Positions 52,560 to 61,791 of a stretch of DNA of 64,000 nucleotides are shown piece after piece. The notes under the pieces are model-generated. The model worked only from the letters and a program-made list of their open reading frames with translations. It had not been told where the DNA came from and searched no databases. The DNA lies in the NCBI GenBank assembly GCA_016713225.1, contig JADJPO010000003.1, positions 248,001-312,000 of the forward strand. The letters run 5' to 3'. How positions within the stretch are numbered: position 1 is the first letter of the stretch; the number at the start of each line of letters is the position of its first letter. The stretch comes from Kineosporiaceae bacterium (GTDB lineage Bacteria > Actinomycetota > Actinomycetes > Actinomycetales > Kineosporiaceae). Both the position numbers and the translations under genes were made by a program.

Positions 52560-55500
52560 TCAGGCGGTGCCCGTCCGGCTGTTGCTGGCCGGGCCGGTGC
52601 CTGCCGTGTTGATGTCGGCAACCGTGACGGTGTAGGTCACGCCGGCGGTGAGCCCGGTGATCGTGCACGAGGTGCCGGCCCCGGAGCAGGTCCGCGTGGT
52701 GTACCCGGACGCCGTGGCGGTCGCCACATGGGACGAGACCGTGGCGCCGCCGTTCCACGCCGGCGACGACCAGGTCGCGGTGAGCTGTCCTGCAACGGGT
52801 TTGGTGACGCTGGCCAGGGTGGGCGCCGCCGGAGCGATCACCACACCCCAGTGCCGTGCCAGGTACTCCTCACCGGTCCGCCGCTCGGCCGCGGTGAGGG
52901 CACGGTTGAACACCAGGATCTCGCCGAGGTCGCCGTCGAGCGGATAGCTGTAGTCGGCCGACGCGTTCGCGTCCTCGGCGCCGATGGCCAGGCTGTCCCC
53001 GTGTGCGGTGTCCCACGATCCTGCGATCGTCGAGGTCGTCGAGGTCCCGACCCCGTTGGCGGCGACCGCGTTGGTGATCGCGCCGACGGCGGAGGAGAAC
53101 ACCGCCGAGATCACCGTCGGGCTGGCGGTGGCCGGCGTCGAGACGTAATTCGCGCTCAACGACGCGTTGTAGGAGTCGGCCTGGTATGTGTCGACCGCCG
53201 TGGTGCCGCCAAACGCCTTCGCGAACAGACCGGTGCCCCACCCCTGGTTCCAGATGGCGATCGTCGCGGCGTTGTTCGTTCCGGCGGTGCCGGCGGTCGA
53301 GCGGCTCGCCGCCACCGCCAGGATGGACCGATTGGCCGCGGCGAGCGCGCCGACCCCCGACGACGTGACCGCATAGCTGTGGGGTTGCGTCTTGTCGAAA
53401 CGCAGCGCCTGTCGGCCGTTGATCGCGCTCGCGGTGAGGGTGGCCCCCGTCGCGCTGAGCCGCGGTGCATCGTGGCCGTTGCCGGACCGGTCGCGCCAAC
53501 ACCCGATCTGGCTGCCGGTGGTGGCATCGGAGCCGCTGCAGTCTGCGGCGGTCGAGAGTGAGGTCGAGTGCTGGGCATCGACCCAGATCGGCACCGCTGC
53601 CGAGGTGAACAGCGAGGTCGGATAGGCCGCGACCGTGACCCCGGAGGAGGCCGGGCCGGTGCCGACGGAGTTGGCCGCCGTGACGGTGACCGTGTACGGC
53701 GCGCCGTTCGTCATGCCGGTCACGGTGCAGGGCGACGAGGCACAGGAGGCCGTGAGTGTCGACAGCGATCCGTCCAGCGGCGTGGCGGTGATCGTGTACG
53801 CCGTGATGGCGGCGCCGCCGTTCCAGGGCGCCGTCCAGGACACCGTCGCCTGAGTGTTGCCGCCCGTGGCCGACACGCCGCCCGGGGCGCCCGGGGTGAT
53901 GATCGTGCCCCACTTGCGGGCCAGGTATTCGTCCAGGGTGCGTCGCTCGGCCGTGGCGAGGTCACCCGTGAACACGATCACCTCGGGAATGGGGCCGGCC
54001 CACCAGACCGGATTGCCCGGCAGACCGCCGAGCAACAGCGAGGTCGACACGGTGGACACCGCCGCGGCGGCGGTGCTCTGGCCGAGCCCGTTCACCGAGA
54101 TCGAGGACGACCCCGAGGTGAAGCCCGAGATGAGCTGGAACTGACTGTTCTGCGCCACGGTCGTGGGCAGGCTCGAGGCGGTCGGTGCACCCGAGTAGGC
54201 ATCCGCGACGAGCGGCCCCGAGTTGAGGTACCACGAGCGCGCCTGGCCCACGGCCGAATTCCCCCAGAGCATCAAGAGGCGATAGTCCACGGTGCCGGTC
54301 AGCTTCGCGGCCATCGCTGTCGTCGAGGTCGTCGTCCCGGTGGGCAGGGTGGAGGTCGCCAACGCGAAGTGGTCGTCGACGCCGTCGAAGGTCGGCGCCA
54401 GATGCCCGTTCAGCGAGGTGGTCGAGGCGCGGCTCGCCGCGGTGGTCTGGACGACGTGGTTGCCCTGTCCGGACTTGTCCGCCCAGCATCCGATGGCTGT
54501 CGAGCTGACCGCTCCGCTGCATGCCGCCGAGGCGAACAGGGTCGTGGTGTCGGCACCGTCGAGCCAGAGCCGCAACCGTGAGGTGGTCATGATCGAGGCC
54601 GGGTAGGGGATCGCCGTGACCGTCGAGGACGCCGCGCCGGTCCCGACGGCATTCGTCGCCGTGACCGTGATCGAGTAGGTGACGCCGTGCGTCAGCCCGC
54701 TCAGCGTGCACCCGGTGGACGCCGCGGTGCAGGTCCGCGTGGGCAGCGCGCCGTCCGAGGGCACGGCGGTCGCGGTGTATCCGGTGACGGCCGAGCCACC
54801 GTTCCAGGTGGGAGCGCCCCAGGTGACGGCCACACTGGTGTCGCCGGCCGTCGCGGCGGGCGAGGTCGGTGCGGACGGTGGCACCGCCACCGCCCACTTG
54901 CGGGCCAGGTACTCCTCCACCGCCCGGCGTTCCCCGGTGGACAGGGTGCCGGCGACGACGATCACCTCCGGAATCGGTCCCTGCCACGGGTAACTGCTGC
55001 CCCAACTGGCCAGGTAGGCGTTGGCGGAGGAGGTGTTGAAGGCTGCCGCCGTGCCCGCCGTGTACGCCGTCCCGTCCCGTGCGGTGCGGACGGACGCCCC
55101 CGCGAACTCGCTGACCCCGATCGTGGTGGTGTTCGCCGCGAACGACCCGGGGCTGGAATAGCCGTTGGTGTGGGCGTCGGCGAACACCGCGGCGCTGCCG
55201 GCGTCCTTGGCGAAGATGCGCTTCAGGTTCGTGCTGGCAGTCCCCCACGCGAGCACCGTGCGATATGAGGACGACGCGAGAGCCGGGTCGGTGGGCTGGA
55301 CGACGTGCAACTGCGTGCTGGCCGAGGTCCCGGTGGGCAGCAGAGACGGGTTCAGCGTCATCCGGTCGTCACTGCCGTCGAAGGTGGGCGCCGATCGGGG
55401 CAGGTTCGCCGCGGCGAGGACCGGCCGGCTGGCCACACTGGCCTGCACGGCGTGGTTGCCCTGGCCGGACTTGTCGGCCCAGCACCCGATGCTGGTCGTG

Positions 55501-56276
55501 GCTGCGCCCCCCGAACAGGAGGAGTCGGCGTACAGGGTCGCTCCGTCGGCCCCGTCGAGCCAGAGTCTCAGCCGCGCCGGGGTCATCACCGTGGACGGGA
55601 ACGGGAATCCGGTGGCCGACGACGCCGGCCCGGTGCCGACGTTCGACGTCGCCGTGACGGTGACGGTGTAGGCCGTGCCGTTGTCGAGCGCGGACCACGC
55701 ACACGTGGTGGTGGGAGCGGCGACGCTGCAGGTTGCCGATCCGCTGTTCGGCGCCGGGCTGATGGTCGCCGAGTACGAGGCCACCGTGCCGCCGTTGCCG
55801 GCCGGCGCCGACCAGGACGCCGACAGCGCGCCGTCCGTGGGGGTGAGGACGAGCGAGCCGGGCGGGTCCGGGAATCCGGCGCAGGGTGCCATGGCGGCGC
55901 TCTCGGCACTCGACACCCAGGTGTTCACGCGAGCCCGGACCGTGGGGGTCAGCGCCGTCACCGGCACCGTGACCGAGACACCACTCGAGGCGCCGACGGC
56001 CAGGTTGGTGGCTGCTCCGTCGGTGACGTCGTAGGTCACGACAGGGGGAGTGCCGGCCGCAGGCGTCCAGGTGACCAGGCACGTGGTTGCCGAGGTACGA
56101 GTCGCCGCCACCGCAGTCGGCACGTAGGCCGACAGGTCCTGAGCACTCAGCGTCGACGGCGGCCCGGACGTGGTGGCCGAGAAGGTCGATGCGACCGTAC
56201 TGAGCATCATCATCGCCGCGACGAAGCTCGCGACCCCCACCCCCGCGGGAGCCATCGTTGCCCGACGCACTGGCAC
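52560..56276 (-). CDS. Large secreted modular protein with FN3 and jelly-roll repeats
   Basis: The 1238-residue protein has an N-terminal hydrophobic segment (about 11-32), so it is probably exported, but no sorting signal or anchor at its C-terminus. It is built of about 320-residue modules. Fibronectin-III-like domains are at about 137-225, 466-555, 793-882 and 1143-1238, with a further one at 45-130. LamG/concanavalin-like jelly-rolls lie at about 228-465, 558-792 and 886-1142. Each jelly-roll begins near RLRLWLDGAD, has IGCWADKSGQGNH and ends GPIPEVIV...ERR...EEYLARKWG. GTG at 56276 has a GGAG site. It may bind glycans or surfaces; this is inference from domain type. Confidence 0.8.
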   Translation of the reverse strand: MPVRRATMAPAGVGVASFVAAMMMLSTVASTFSATTSGPPSTLSAQDLSAYVPTAVAATRTSATTCLVTWTPAAGTPPVVTYDVTDGAATNLAVGASSGVSVTVPVTALTPTVRARVNTWVSSAESAAMAPCAGFPDPPGSLVLTPTDGALSASWSAPAGNGGTVASYSATISPAPNSGSATCSVAAPTTTCAWSALDNGTAYTVTVTATSNVGTGPASSATGFPFPSTVMTPARLRLWLDGADGATLYADSSCSGGAATTSIGCWADKSGQGNHAVQASVASRPVLAAANLPRSAPTFDGSDDRMTLNPSLLPTGTSASTQLHVVQPTDPALASSSYRTVLAWGTASTNLKRIFAKDAGSAAVFADAHTNGYSSPGSFAANTTTIGVSEFAGASVRTARDGTAYTAGTAAAFNTSSANAYLASWGSSYPWQGPIPEVIVVAGTLSTGERRAVEEYLARKWAVAVPPSAPTSPAATAGDTSVAVTWGAPTWNGGSAVTGYTATAVPSDGALPTRTCTAASTGCTLSGLTHGVTYSITVTATNAVGTGAASSTVTAIPYPASIMTTSRLRLWLDGADTTTLFASAACSGAVSSTAIGCWADKSGQGNHVVQTTAASRASTTSLNGHLAPTFDGVDDHFALATSTLPTGTTTSTTAMAAKLTGTVDYRLLMLWGNSAVGQARSWYLNSGPLVADAYSGAPTASSLPTTVAQNSQFQLISGFTSGSSSISVNGLGQSTAAAAVSTVSTSLLLGGLPGNPVWWAGPIPEVIVFTGDLATAERRTLDEYLARKWGTIITPGAPGGVSATGGNTQATVSWTAPWNGGAAITAYTITATPLDGSLSTLTASCASSPCTVTGMTNGAPYTVTVTAANSVGTGPASSGVTVAAYPTSLFTSAAVPIWVDAQHSTSLSTAADCSGSDATTGSQIGCWRDRSGNGHDAPRLSATGATLTASAINGRQALRFDKTQPHSYAVTSSGVGALAAANRSILAVAASRSTAGTAGTNNAATIAIWNQGWGTGLFAKAFGGTTAVDTYQADSYNASLSANYVSTPATASPTVISAVFSSAVGAITNAVAANGVGTSTTSTIAGSWDTAHGDSLAIGAEDANASADYSYPLDGDLGEILVFNRALTAAERRTGEEYLARHWGVVIAPAAPTLASVTKPVAGQLTATWSSPAWNGGATVSSHVATATASGYTTRTCSGAGTSCTITGLTAGVTYTVTVADINTAGTGPASNSRTGTA

Positions 56277-56325
56277 GATGCTCCATCGGCAGGTTCGCCG
56301 ACCTACTTGATCTCTTTCGCCGGGT

Positions 56326-56628
56326 TCAGCCGAGTGCTCGCAGGCCGGCGGCCACCACGGCGGCGGCCACCACCACGATCACGAACGGTGCCCTGCGCCA
56401 GAGCAGGATGGCGGCCACCGCCACGGCGGGGATCCGGGCATCGAGACTCAGCGCTCGGCCCGACCCGACCGTCTGCACCGCCACCAGGGCCGACAGCAAC
56501 GCCACCGTCACCATCGCTGCGGTCCGGGTGACCTTCGGCCGCTCCAGCCAGTGGTGCGGTGCCAGGTACCCGGCCACCTTGGTGAGGTAACACAGCCCAC
56601 ACGCCGCGAGCAGCGCCGTCCAGGTCAT
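56326..56628 (-). CDS. azlD: AzlD-family branched-chain amino acid exporter subunit
   Basis: The 100-residue protein has four hydrophobic segments and the AzlD pattern (CYLTKVAGYLAP, then RIPAVAVAAILLW). With AzlC it forms a two-subunit exporter of branched-chain or other amino acids (BrnFE/AzlCD type). The ATG at 56628 overlaps the azlC stop by ATGA. The downstream modular protein gene starts 49 bp after its stop and may be cotranscribed. Confidence 0.85.
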   Translation of the reverse strand: MTWTALLAACGLCYLTKVAGYLAPHHWLERPKVTRTAAMVTVALLSALVAVQTVGSGRALSLDARIPAVAVAAILLWRRAPFVIVVVAAAVVAAGLRALG

Positions 56629-57332
56629 GACGCGCTCCTCACGTCGGGTTGGTCGGCACGGACGGTCGCGCCGGCCAACGCCACGAGAACCGTTGCCAGC
56701 ACGGGGATCCCGGCCGGGACGATCGGGATCAACACCGCCGCCAGGGTGGCGGAGCCGAGGGCCACGGCCCGAGGGCGCAGCGAGCGCAGTCGGGGCCAGA
56801 GCAAGCCGAGGAAGGCGGCCGCCGCAGCGGCGTCCATGCCGAAGGTGCGCGGGTCGCCCACCGCGTCACCGGCGAGCGCACCCAGCAGGGTGGTCAGGTT
56901 CCACAACACGAACACGGCGATCCCGGTGCTCCAGAACCCCAGCCGGATCAGCTCGGGTGAGGTCTGTGCCGTACCCACCGCCGTCGATTCGTCGATCGTC
57001 AGCTGGGCCGCCACCGGACGCCGCCAGCCCCGTTCGCGCAGCAACGGCGCCATCTGCAACCCGTAGAACCCGTTGCGCACCCCCAGCAGACCCGCCGTGG
57101 CGGCCGCGGCGGCACCGCCCCCGCCGCCCCCGATGACGCCGACGAAGGCGAACTGCGAGCCGCCGGTGAACATCGCCAGACTCAGCACGCAGGTCTGAGC
57201 CAGGCTCAACCCGCTCGCCACCGAGAGGGCGCCGAAACTGACGCCGTAGGCGGCCGTGGCCACGCCCACCGACGCGGCCTGACGGACGACGGCGCGCCGC
57301 GCTGCGGACGGGTCGGGGGTATCGGGGCTCAC
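56625..57332 (-). CDS. azlC: AzlC-family branched-chain amino acid exporter subunit
   Basis: The 235-residue membrane protein has the family segments GVSFGALSVASGLS, SLAMFTGGSQFAFVGVI and GLLGVRNGFYGLQMAP, and QLTIDESTAVGTAQ after that. About six to seven hydrophobic helices are present, among them a Gly-only run GGGGGGAAAAA. The GTG at 57332 is chosen since longer frames run into the divergent HAD gene and lack conservation. Substrate specificity is inferred from the family only. Confidence 0.83.
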   Translation of the reverse strand: MSPDTPDPSAARRAVVRQAASVGVATAAYGVSFGALSVASGLSLAQTCVLSLAMFTGGSQFAFVGVIGGGGGGAAAAATAGLLGVRNGFYGLQMAPLLRERGWRRPVAAQLTIDESTAVGTAQTSPELIRLGFWSTGIAVFVLWNLTTLLGALAGDAVGDPRTFGMDAAAAAAFLGLLWPRLRSLRPRAVALGSATLAAVLIPIVPAGIPVLATVLVALAGATVRADQPDVRSAS

Positions 57333-57387
57333 GGCAGGCAGTCTGCCCGTCGTGTCGGTCGGATGCGTCGCCAGGGTCGCCCGCTCG

Positions 57388-57393
57388 TAGGGT
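57388..57393 (+). promoter_or_regulatory. -10 box TAGGGT, leaderless promoter of HAD gene
   Basis: TAGGGT ends 6 nt before the ATG at 57400, with no ribosome binding site. Confidence 0.55.
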
Positions 57394-57399
57394 GCGGCC

Positions 57400-58083
57400 A
57401 TGAGCATCCACCCCCCGGGGCTCGGCGAGGTCGGCCGGCGCCGGTTCGCCGCCGTGCTGTTCGATCTGGACGGCACGCTGATCGACTCGACCCCGGCGGT
57501 GGTGCGCTCGTGGGACCTGTGGGCGCGCGAACGCGGGCTGGCGAGCCTGCCGATCGAGATCCCGCACGGCGTGCCCGCCCGTCAGGTGCTCGTCGACCTG
57601 GTGCCGGCCGACGAGGTGGAGGCGGCGTTCGCCCGCATCGAGGCCATCGAGACCGGTCAGCTGGAGGGCATCACGGTGCTGCCCGGAGCGTTCGAGGCCC
57701 TGGCTGCGCTGCCTGCCGATCGGGCCGCCATCGTCACCTCGGGGACCCCGCCGCTGGTGCGGGCCCGGCTCGAGATCACGGCGTTGCCGGCGCCACCTCT
57801 GGTGATCACCCCGGACGACGTGCCGCGAGGCAAGCCCGATCCGGCGCCGTACCGGCTGGCCGCCGAGCGACTCGGTCTCGACCCGCGTGAGTGTCTGGTG
57901 GTCGAGGATGCGCCGGCCGGGCTGACCTCGGGCCGGCTGGCCGGCTGCACCACCCTGGCGCTGACCACGACGCACAGCGCCGCCGAATTGGCCGCCTGTG
58001 TCCCGGATGCGGTGATCGGCTCGCTGGCCGAGGTACGTTTCGAGCTGCTCGATGGCACCGTCAGGGTCGTTCGGGCTGGGTAG
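57400..58083 (+). CDS. HAD-superfamily phosphatase, beta-phosphoglucomutase-like
   Basis: The 227-residue protein has all HAD motifs: motif I FDLDGTL, motif II VTSG (with T), motif III lysine in PRGKPDPAPY and motif IV VVEDAPAGLTSG. The small helical cap after motif I fits the subfamily of sugar phosphatases and beta-phosphoglucomutases (for example GPP/YfbT-type). The substrate is probably a small sugar phosphate. It has its own leaderless promoter, is divergent from azlC and is followed 28 bp later by thyX. Confidence 0.85.
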   Translation: MSIHPPGLGEVGRRRFAAVLFDLDGTLIDSTPAVVRSWDLWARERGLASLPIEIPHGVPARQVLVDLVPADEVEAAFARIEAIETGQLEGITVLPGAFEALAALPADRAAIVTSGTPPLVRARLEITALPAPPLVITPDDVPRGKPDPAPYRLAAERLGLDPRECLVVEDAPAGLTSGRLAGCTTLALTTTHSAAELAACVPDAVIGSLAEVRFELLDGTVRVVRAG

Positions 58084-58098
58084 ATCAGCGTGGATCTG

Positions 58099-58104
58099 TA
58101 GTCT
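58099..58104 (+). promoter_or_regulatory. -10 box TAGTCT upstream of thyX
   Basis: TAGTCT ends 7 nt before the GTG at 58112, which fits a leaderless transcript and rules out the upstream ATG at 58052. Confidence 0.5.
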
Positions 58105-58111
58105 CGGCCGG

Positions 58112-58900
58112 GTGAGTGACGACATCACGCTGGCCTCGCCCGAGTTGCGCCTCGACGTCCGGAAGGACCCTGCGGCGGACGACGGTCACGAGGCGACCTT
58201 CCGCTCCGAGGTCACCGTCGAGTTGGTCCGGGCCGCGGCCCGTGACGCCGATGTGGTGTTCGCCGCGCGGGTCTCGACCCAGGGGGAGCAGACCCTGGCT
58301 CACGTGGACGACGAGGCCGACCGGTCCCGCGGTCTGATCAACTACCTGATGCGCGACCGTCACGGCAGCCCGTTCGAGCACAACTCGATGACCTTCTACG
58401 TGCAAGCCCCGATCTTCGTGTTCCGCGAGTTCATGCGGCACCGGATCGCCTCCTACAACGAGGAGTCGGGGCGCTACCGCGAGCTGCGTCCGGTGTTCTA
58501 CGTGCCCGGCCCGCAGCGCAAGCTGGTGCAGATCGGCAAGCCCGGGGCCTACGACTTCGTCGACGGCACCCCCGAGCAGTCAGCCCTGGTCGAGGCCGAG
58601 ACCAAGGCCGCCTGCACCCAGGCCTATGCCGCGTATCAGCGCATGCTGGCCGCCGGGGTGGCCCGCGAGGTGGCCCGGATCGTGCTGCCGGTGAGCATCT
58701 ACTCCTCGATGTACGTGACGATGAACGCCCGGGCGCTGATGAACTTCCTGTCGCTGCGCACCAAGCGCGAGAACGCCACCAACCCCTCGTTCCCGCAGCG
58801 TGAGATCGAGATGTGCGCGGAGCAGATGGAGGCGTTCTGGCAGGGCCTGATGCCCTTGACCCACGCCGCCTTCGAGGCCAACGGCCGCGTCGCGCCCTGA
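58112..58900 (+). CDS. thyX: Flavin-dependent thymidylate synthase
   Basis: ThyX makes dTMP from dUMP with FAD and methylenetetrahydrofolate. The 262-residue protein has the ThyX motif RHRxxSxNExSxRY as R109-Y122 (RHRIASYNEESGRY), the GSPFEHNSMTFYV segment and the C-terminal LRTKRENATNPSFPQREI motif. No other thymidylate synthase is in the window. The GTG at 58112 gives the usual start. thyX-dapA-rnj order is conserved in mycobacteria. Confidence 0.95.
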   Translation: MSDDITLASPELRLDVRKDPAADDGHEATFRSEVTVELVRAAARDADVVFAARVSTQGEQTLAHVDDEADRSRGLINYLMRDRHGSPFEHNSMTFYVQAPIFVFREFMRHRIASYNEESGRYRELRPVFYVPGPQRKLVQIGKPGAYDFVDGTPEQSALVEAETKAACTQAYAAYQRMLAAGVAREVARIVLPVSIYSSMYVTMNARALMNFLSLRTKRENATNPSFPQREIEMCAEQMEAFWQGLMPLTHAAFEANGRVAP

Positions 58901-59020
58901 GACCGACATCACCCGATTCGCGGCGTGGATACAGGTCGGAAGTCCCTGGTGATGCGTTGTGACCCACGTCACATAGGCGCCCGTGTAACACCCACCACCG
59001 AGACCCCGATGTAGCCCCCG

Positions 59021-59064
59021 GATCTCGGAGCTGCCCGGACCCCCGAGCGGGCAGCTCCGAGATC
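59021..59064 (+). terminator. 17-bp perfect hairpin downstream of thyX
   Basis: GATCTCGGAGCTGCCCG (59021-59037) pairs exactly with 59048-59064 around a 10-nt loop. It lies 120 bp after the thyX stop and before the dapA promoter. No gene was seen in 58901-59170. Confidence 0.7.
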
Positions 59065-59157
59065 TGTCGTTTGTCGGGAGGCTCCCGGCGCCGACCCTCG
59101 GGCGCTCAGCCGCCCCCGCACCTCGCCCAGCGGCGTCCGTGATCTCGGGGTGACCTC

Positions 59158-59163
59158 TATCCT
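59158..59163 (+). promoter_or_regulatory. -10 box TATCCT, leaderless promoter of dapA
   Basis: TATCCT ends 7 nt before the ATG at 59171, with no ribosome binding site. The same hexamer precedes proS. Confidence 0.55.
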
Positions 59164-59170
59164 CGGACAC

Positions 59171-60109
59171 ATGTCATCCACCGCGGCTGTCCCCGCTGCG
59201 CCGGCCTCCTCGGTTCGGCGCCCGTTCGGCTCCGTGCTGACCGCGATGGTCACCCCGTTCACTGCTGCGGGTGACCTCGACCTGGACGGTGCCCAGGCAC
59301 TCGCCGCCCACCTGGTCGCGACCGGCCACGACGGCATCGTCGTGTCGGGCACCACGGGGGAGTCGCCGACCACCAGCGACACCGAGAAGGATGCGCTGCT
59401 GCGCGCCGTCCTGGACGCCGTGGGTGAGCAGGCGACCATCGTGGCGGGCGTGGGCACCAACGACACCCGCCACACCATCGAGCTCGCCGAAGCGGCCGCC
59501 AAGGCCGGCGCTCACGGACTGCTCGTGGTCACGCCCTACTACAACAAGCCACCGGCCGAGAGCCTGGTCGCCCACTTCACAGCCGTGGCCGATGCCACCG
59601 ACCTGCCGTGCATGCTCTACGACATCCCCGGCCGCGCCGGCGTGCGCATCTCCACGCCGGTGCTGCGGCGGCTCGCCGACCACCCCCGGATCACCGCCGT
59701 CAAGGACGCCACCGGCGACCTGGTGGCCGGCATGGAGGTGATGGCGAGCACCGACCTCGCCTACTACTGCGGGGACGACGCGTTGAACCTGCCGTGGTTG
59801 AGCGTGGGTGCCGTCGGGGTGGTGAGCGTGGTCGGCCATGTCGCCGGCGCCCGGCACGCGGCCCTGGTCGCCGCGGTCGATGCCGGTGACCTGGCGACGG
59901 CGCGGCAGATCAACGCCGGCCTGATCGGTCTGACCCAGGCCATCATGAGCCCGGCCTCGCAAGGGGCCATCCGCTCCAAGGCCGCCATGGAGCTGCTCGG
60001 CGTGATCGGCAGCCGTGCCACGCGCCTGCCCCTGCTGGCCGCCTCGCCGGCCGAGGTGGACGTCGTCCGACAAGCCCTGACAACTGCCGGGATGGTGCCG
60101 TCCTCGTGA
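59171..60109 (+). CDS. dapA: 4-hydroxy-tetrahydrodipicolinate synthase
   Basis: DapA condenses pyruvate with aspartate semialdehyde, the first committed step to lysine and diaminopimelate. In the 312-residue TIM-barrel protein the Schiff-base lysine is K178 (ITAVKDATGD), the catalytic tyrosine Y150 (YDIPGR), and the GTTGE motif is at 60-64. The ATG at 59171 follows the leaderless -10 box. The stop overlaps the RNase J gene by GTGA. Confidence 0.95.
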   Translation: MSSTAAVPAAPASSVRRPFGSVLTAMVTPFTAAGDLDLDGAQALAAHLVATGHDGIVVSGTTGESPTTSDTEKDALLRAVLDAVGEQATIVAGVGTNDTRHTIELAEAAAKAGAHGLLVVTPYYNKPPAESLVAHFTAVADATDLPCMLYDIPGRAGVRISTPVLRRLADHPRITAVKDATGDLVAGMEVMASTDLAYYCGDDALNLPWLSVGAVGVVSVVGHVAGARHAALVAAVDAGDLATARQINAGLIGLTQAIMSPASQGAIRSKAAMELLGVIGSRATRLPLLAASPAEVDVVRQALTTAGMVPSS

Positions 60110-61791
60110 GTCATCCGCATCCCGAGCTGGGTTCGCCGCCGCCGCTGGCCGAGGGTGGCCTGCGCGTCATCCCGCTGGGTGGCCTGGGCGAGATCGGGCG
60201 CAACATGACCGTCCTCGAGCACGCCGGCAAGCTGCTCGTCATCGACTGTGGGGTGCTGTTCCCCGAGGACCACCAGCCCGGCGTCGACCTGATCCTGCCG
60301 GACTTCTCGGTGATCGCCGATCGGATGGACGACATCGTCGCGGTCATCCTGACCCACGGTCACGAGGACCACATCGGCGCCGTCCCGTATCTGCTGCGCC
60401 GACGCGAGGACCTGCCGCTGATCGGCTCGCAGCTCACCCTGGCGCTGGTCGAGGCCAAGCTGCGCGAGCACCGGATCACCCCGCTCACGTTCGCGGTGGC
60501 CGAGGGCCAGCGCGAGCGGTTCGGCCCGTTCGACTGCGAGTTCGTCGCGGTCAACCACTCCATCCCGGACGCCCTGGCCGTCGCCGTGCGCACCGCGGCG
60601 GGCGTCGTCCTGCACACCGGCGACTTCAAGATGGACCAGTTGCCGCTGGACGGCCGGATCACCGATCTGCGGGCCTTCGCGCGGCTCGGTGAGGCGGGGG
60701 TCGACCTGTTCATGGTCGACTCGACCAACGCCGAGGTGCCCGGCTTCACCACCTCCGAGCGGGAGATCGCGCCGGTGCTCGACCGGGTGTTCGGCCAGGC
60801 CGAGCGGCGGCTGATCGTGGCCAGTTTCGCCTCCCACGTGCACCGGGTGCAGCAGGTGCTGGACGCCGCCCACGCCCACGGCCGCCGGGTTGCGCTGGTC
60901 GGGCGCTCGATGGTGCGCAACATGGGGGTCGCCTCCGACCTGGGCTATCTGAAGGTGCCGGACGGCGTCCTGATCGACCCGAAGGCGTTGGACGACCTGC
61001 CGGACGACCGCGTGGTGCTGATGTGCACGGGTTCGCAGGGCGAACCGATGGCCGCGCTGTCACGGATGGCCCACGGTGAGCACCAGATCAGGGTCGGGCG
61101 CGGAGACACCGTGGTGTTGGCCAGCTCGCTGATCCCGGGCAACGAGAACGCGGTCTACCGCGTGATCAACGGGCTGACCCGGCTGGGGGCGACGGTGGTG
61201 CACCAGGGCAATGCCCGGGTTCACGTCAGTGGCCACGCCTCGGCCGGTGAGCTGCTCTACTGCTACAACATCGTGCAGCCGCGCAACGTGATGCCGGTGC
61301 ACGGCGAGGTGCGTCACCTGGTGGCCAATGCCGACCTGGCCATCGCCACCGGGGTGCCGCGCGACCGCGTGGTGGTCGCCGAGGACGGGGTCGTGGTCGA
61401 CCTGGTCGACGGTGTCGCCAAGGTGGTTGGGGCGCTGCCCTGCGGGTATGTCTATGTCGACGGCGCGAGTGTGGGCGAGCTCACCGAGGCCGACCTCAAG
61501 GACCGGCGCATCCTGGGCGAGGAGGGTTTCATCTCGGTGATCGTCGTGGTCGACTCCGGCAGCGGCAAGGTGGTCGCGGGGCCGGAGATCCACGCGCGCG
61601 GGTTCGCCGAGGACGACACCGTCTTCGACGCGGTGCGGCCACGCATCGTCGAGGCGTTGGCCGCCGCCGCCGGGGACGGCAATGCCGACACCTACGGGAT
61701 GCAGCAGATCGTGCGCCGCACGGTGGGCAAATGGGTCTCGGAGCGGTACCGGCGCCGCCCCATGATCATTCCGGTGGTCATCGAAGCATGA
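60106..61791 (+). CDS. rnj: Ribonuclease J
   Basis: The 561-residue metallo-beta-lactamase/beta-CASP nuclease has the zinc motif THGHEDHIG (83-91) and the N-terminal PLGGLGEIGRNM segment. Its beta-CASP motifs include CTGSQGEP and HVSGHAS, and its C-terminal dimerisation domain ends YRRRPMIIPVVIEA. It acts as an endo- and 5' exonuclease on RNA. The GTG at 60106 is coupled to dapA, as in many actinobacteria. The stop overlaps psuK by ATGA. Confidence 0.95.
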   Translation: MSHPHPELGSPPPLAEGGLRVIPLGGLGEIGRNMTVLEHAGKLLVIDCGVLFPEDHQPGVDLILPDFSVIADRMDDIVAVILTHGHEDHIGAVPYLLRRREDLPLIGSQLTLALVEAKLREHRITPLTFAVAEGQRERFGPFDCEFVAVNHSIPDALAVAVRTAAGVVLHTGDFKMDQLPLDGRITDLRAFARLGEAGVDLFMVDSTNAEVPGFTTSEREIAPVLDRVFGQAERRLIVASFASHVHRVQQVLDAAHAHGRRVALVGRSMVRNMGVASDLGYLKVPDGVLIDPKALDDLPDDRVVLMCTGSQGEPMAALSRMAHGEHQIRVGRGDTVVLASSLIPGNENAVYRVINGLTRLGATVVHQGNARVHVSGHASAGELLYCYNIVQPRNVMPVHGEVRHLVANADLAIATGVPRDRVVVAEDGVVVDLVDGVAKVVGALPCGYVYVDGASVGELTEADLKDRRILGEEGFISVIVVVDSGSGKVVAGPEIHARGFAEDDTVFDAVRPRIVEALAAAAGDGNADTYGMQQIVRRTVGKWVSERYRRRPMIIPVVIEA

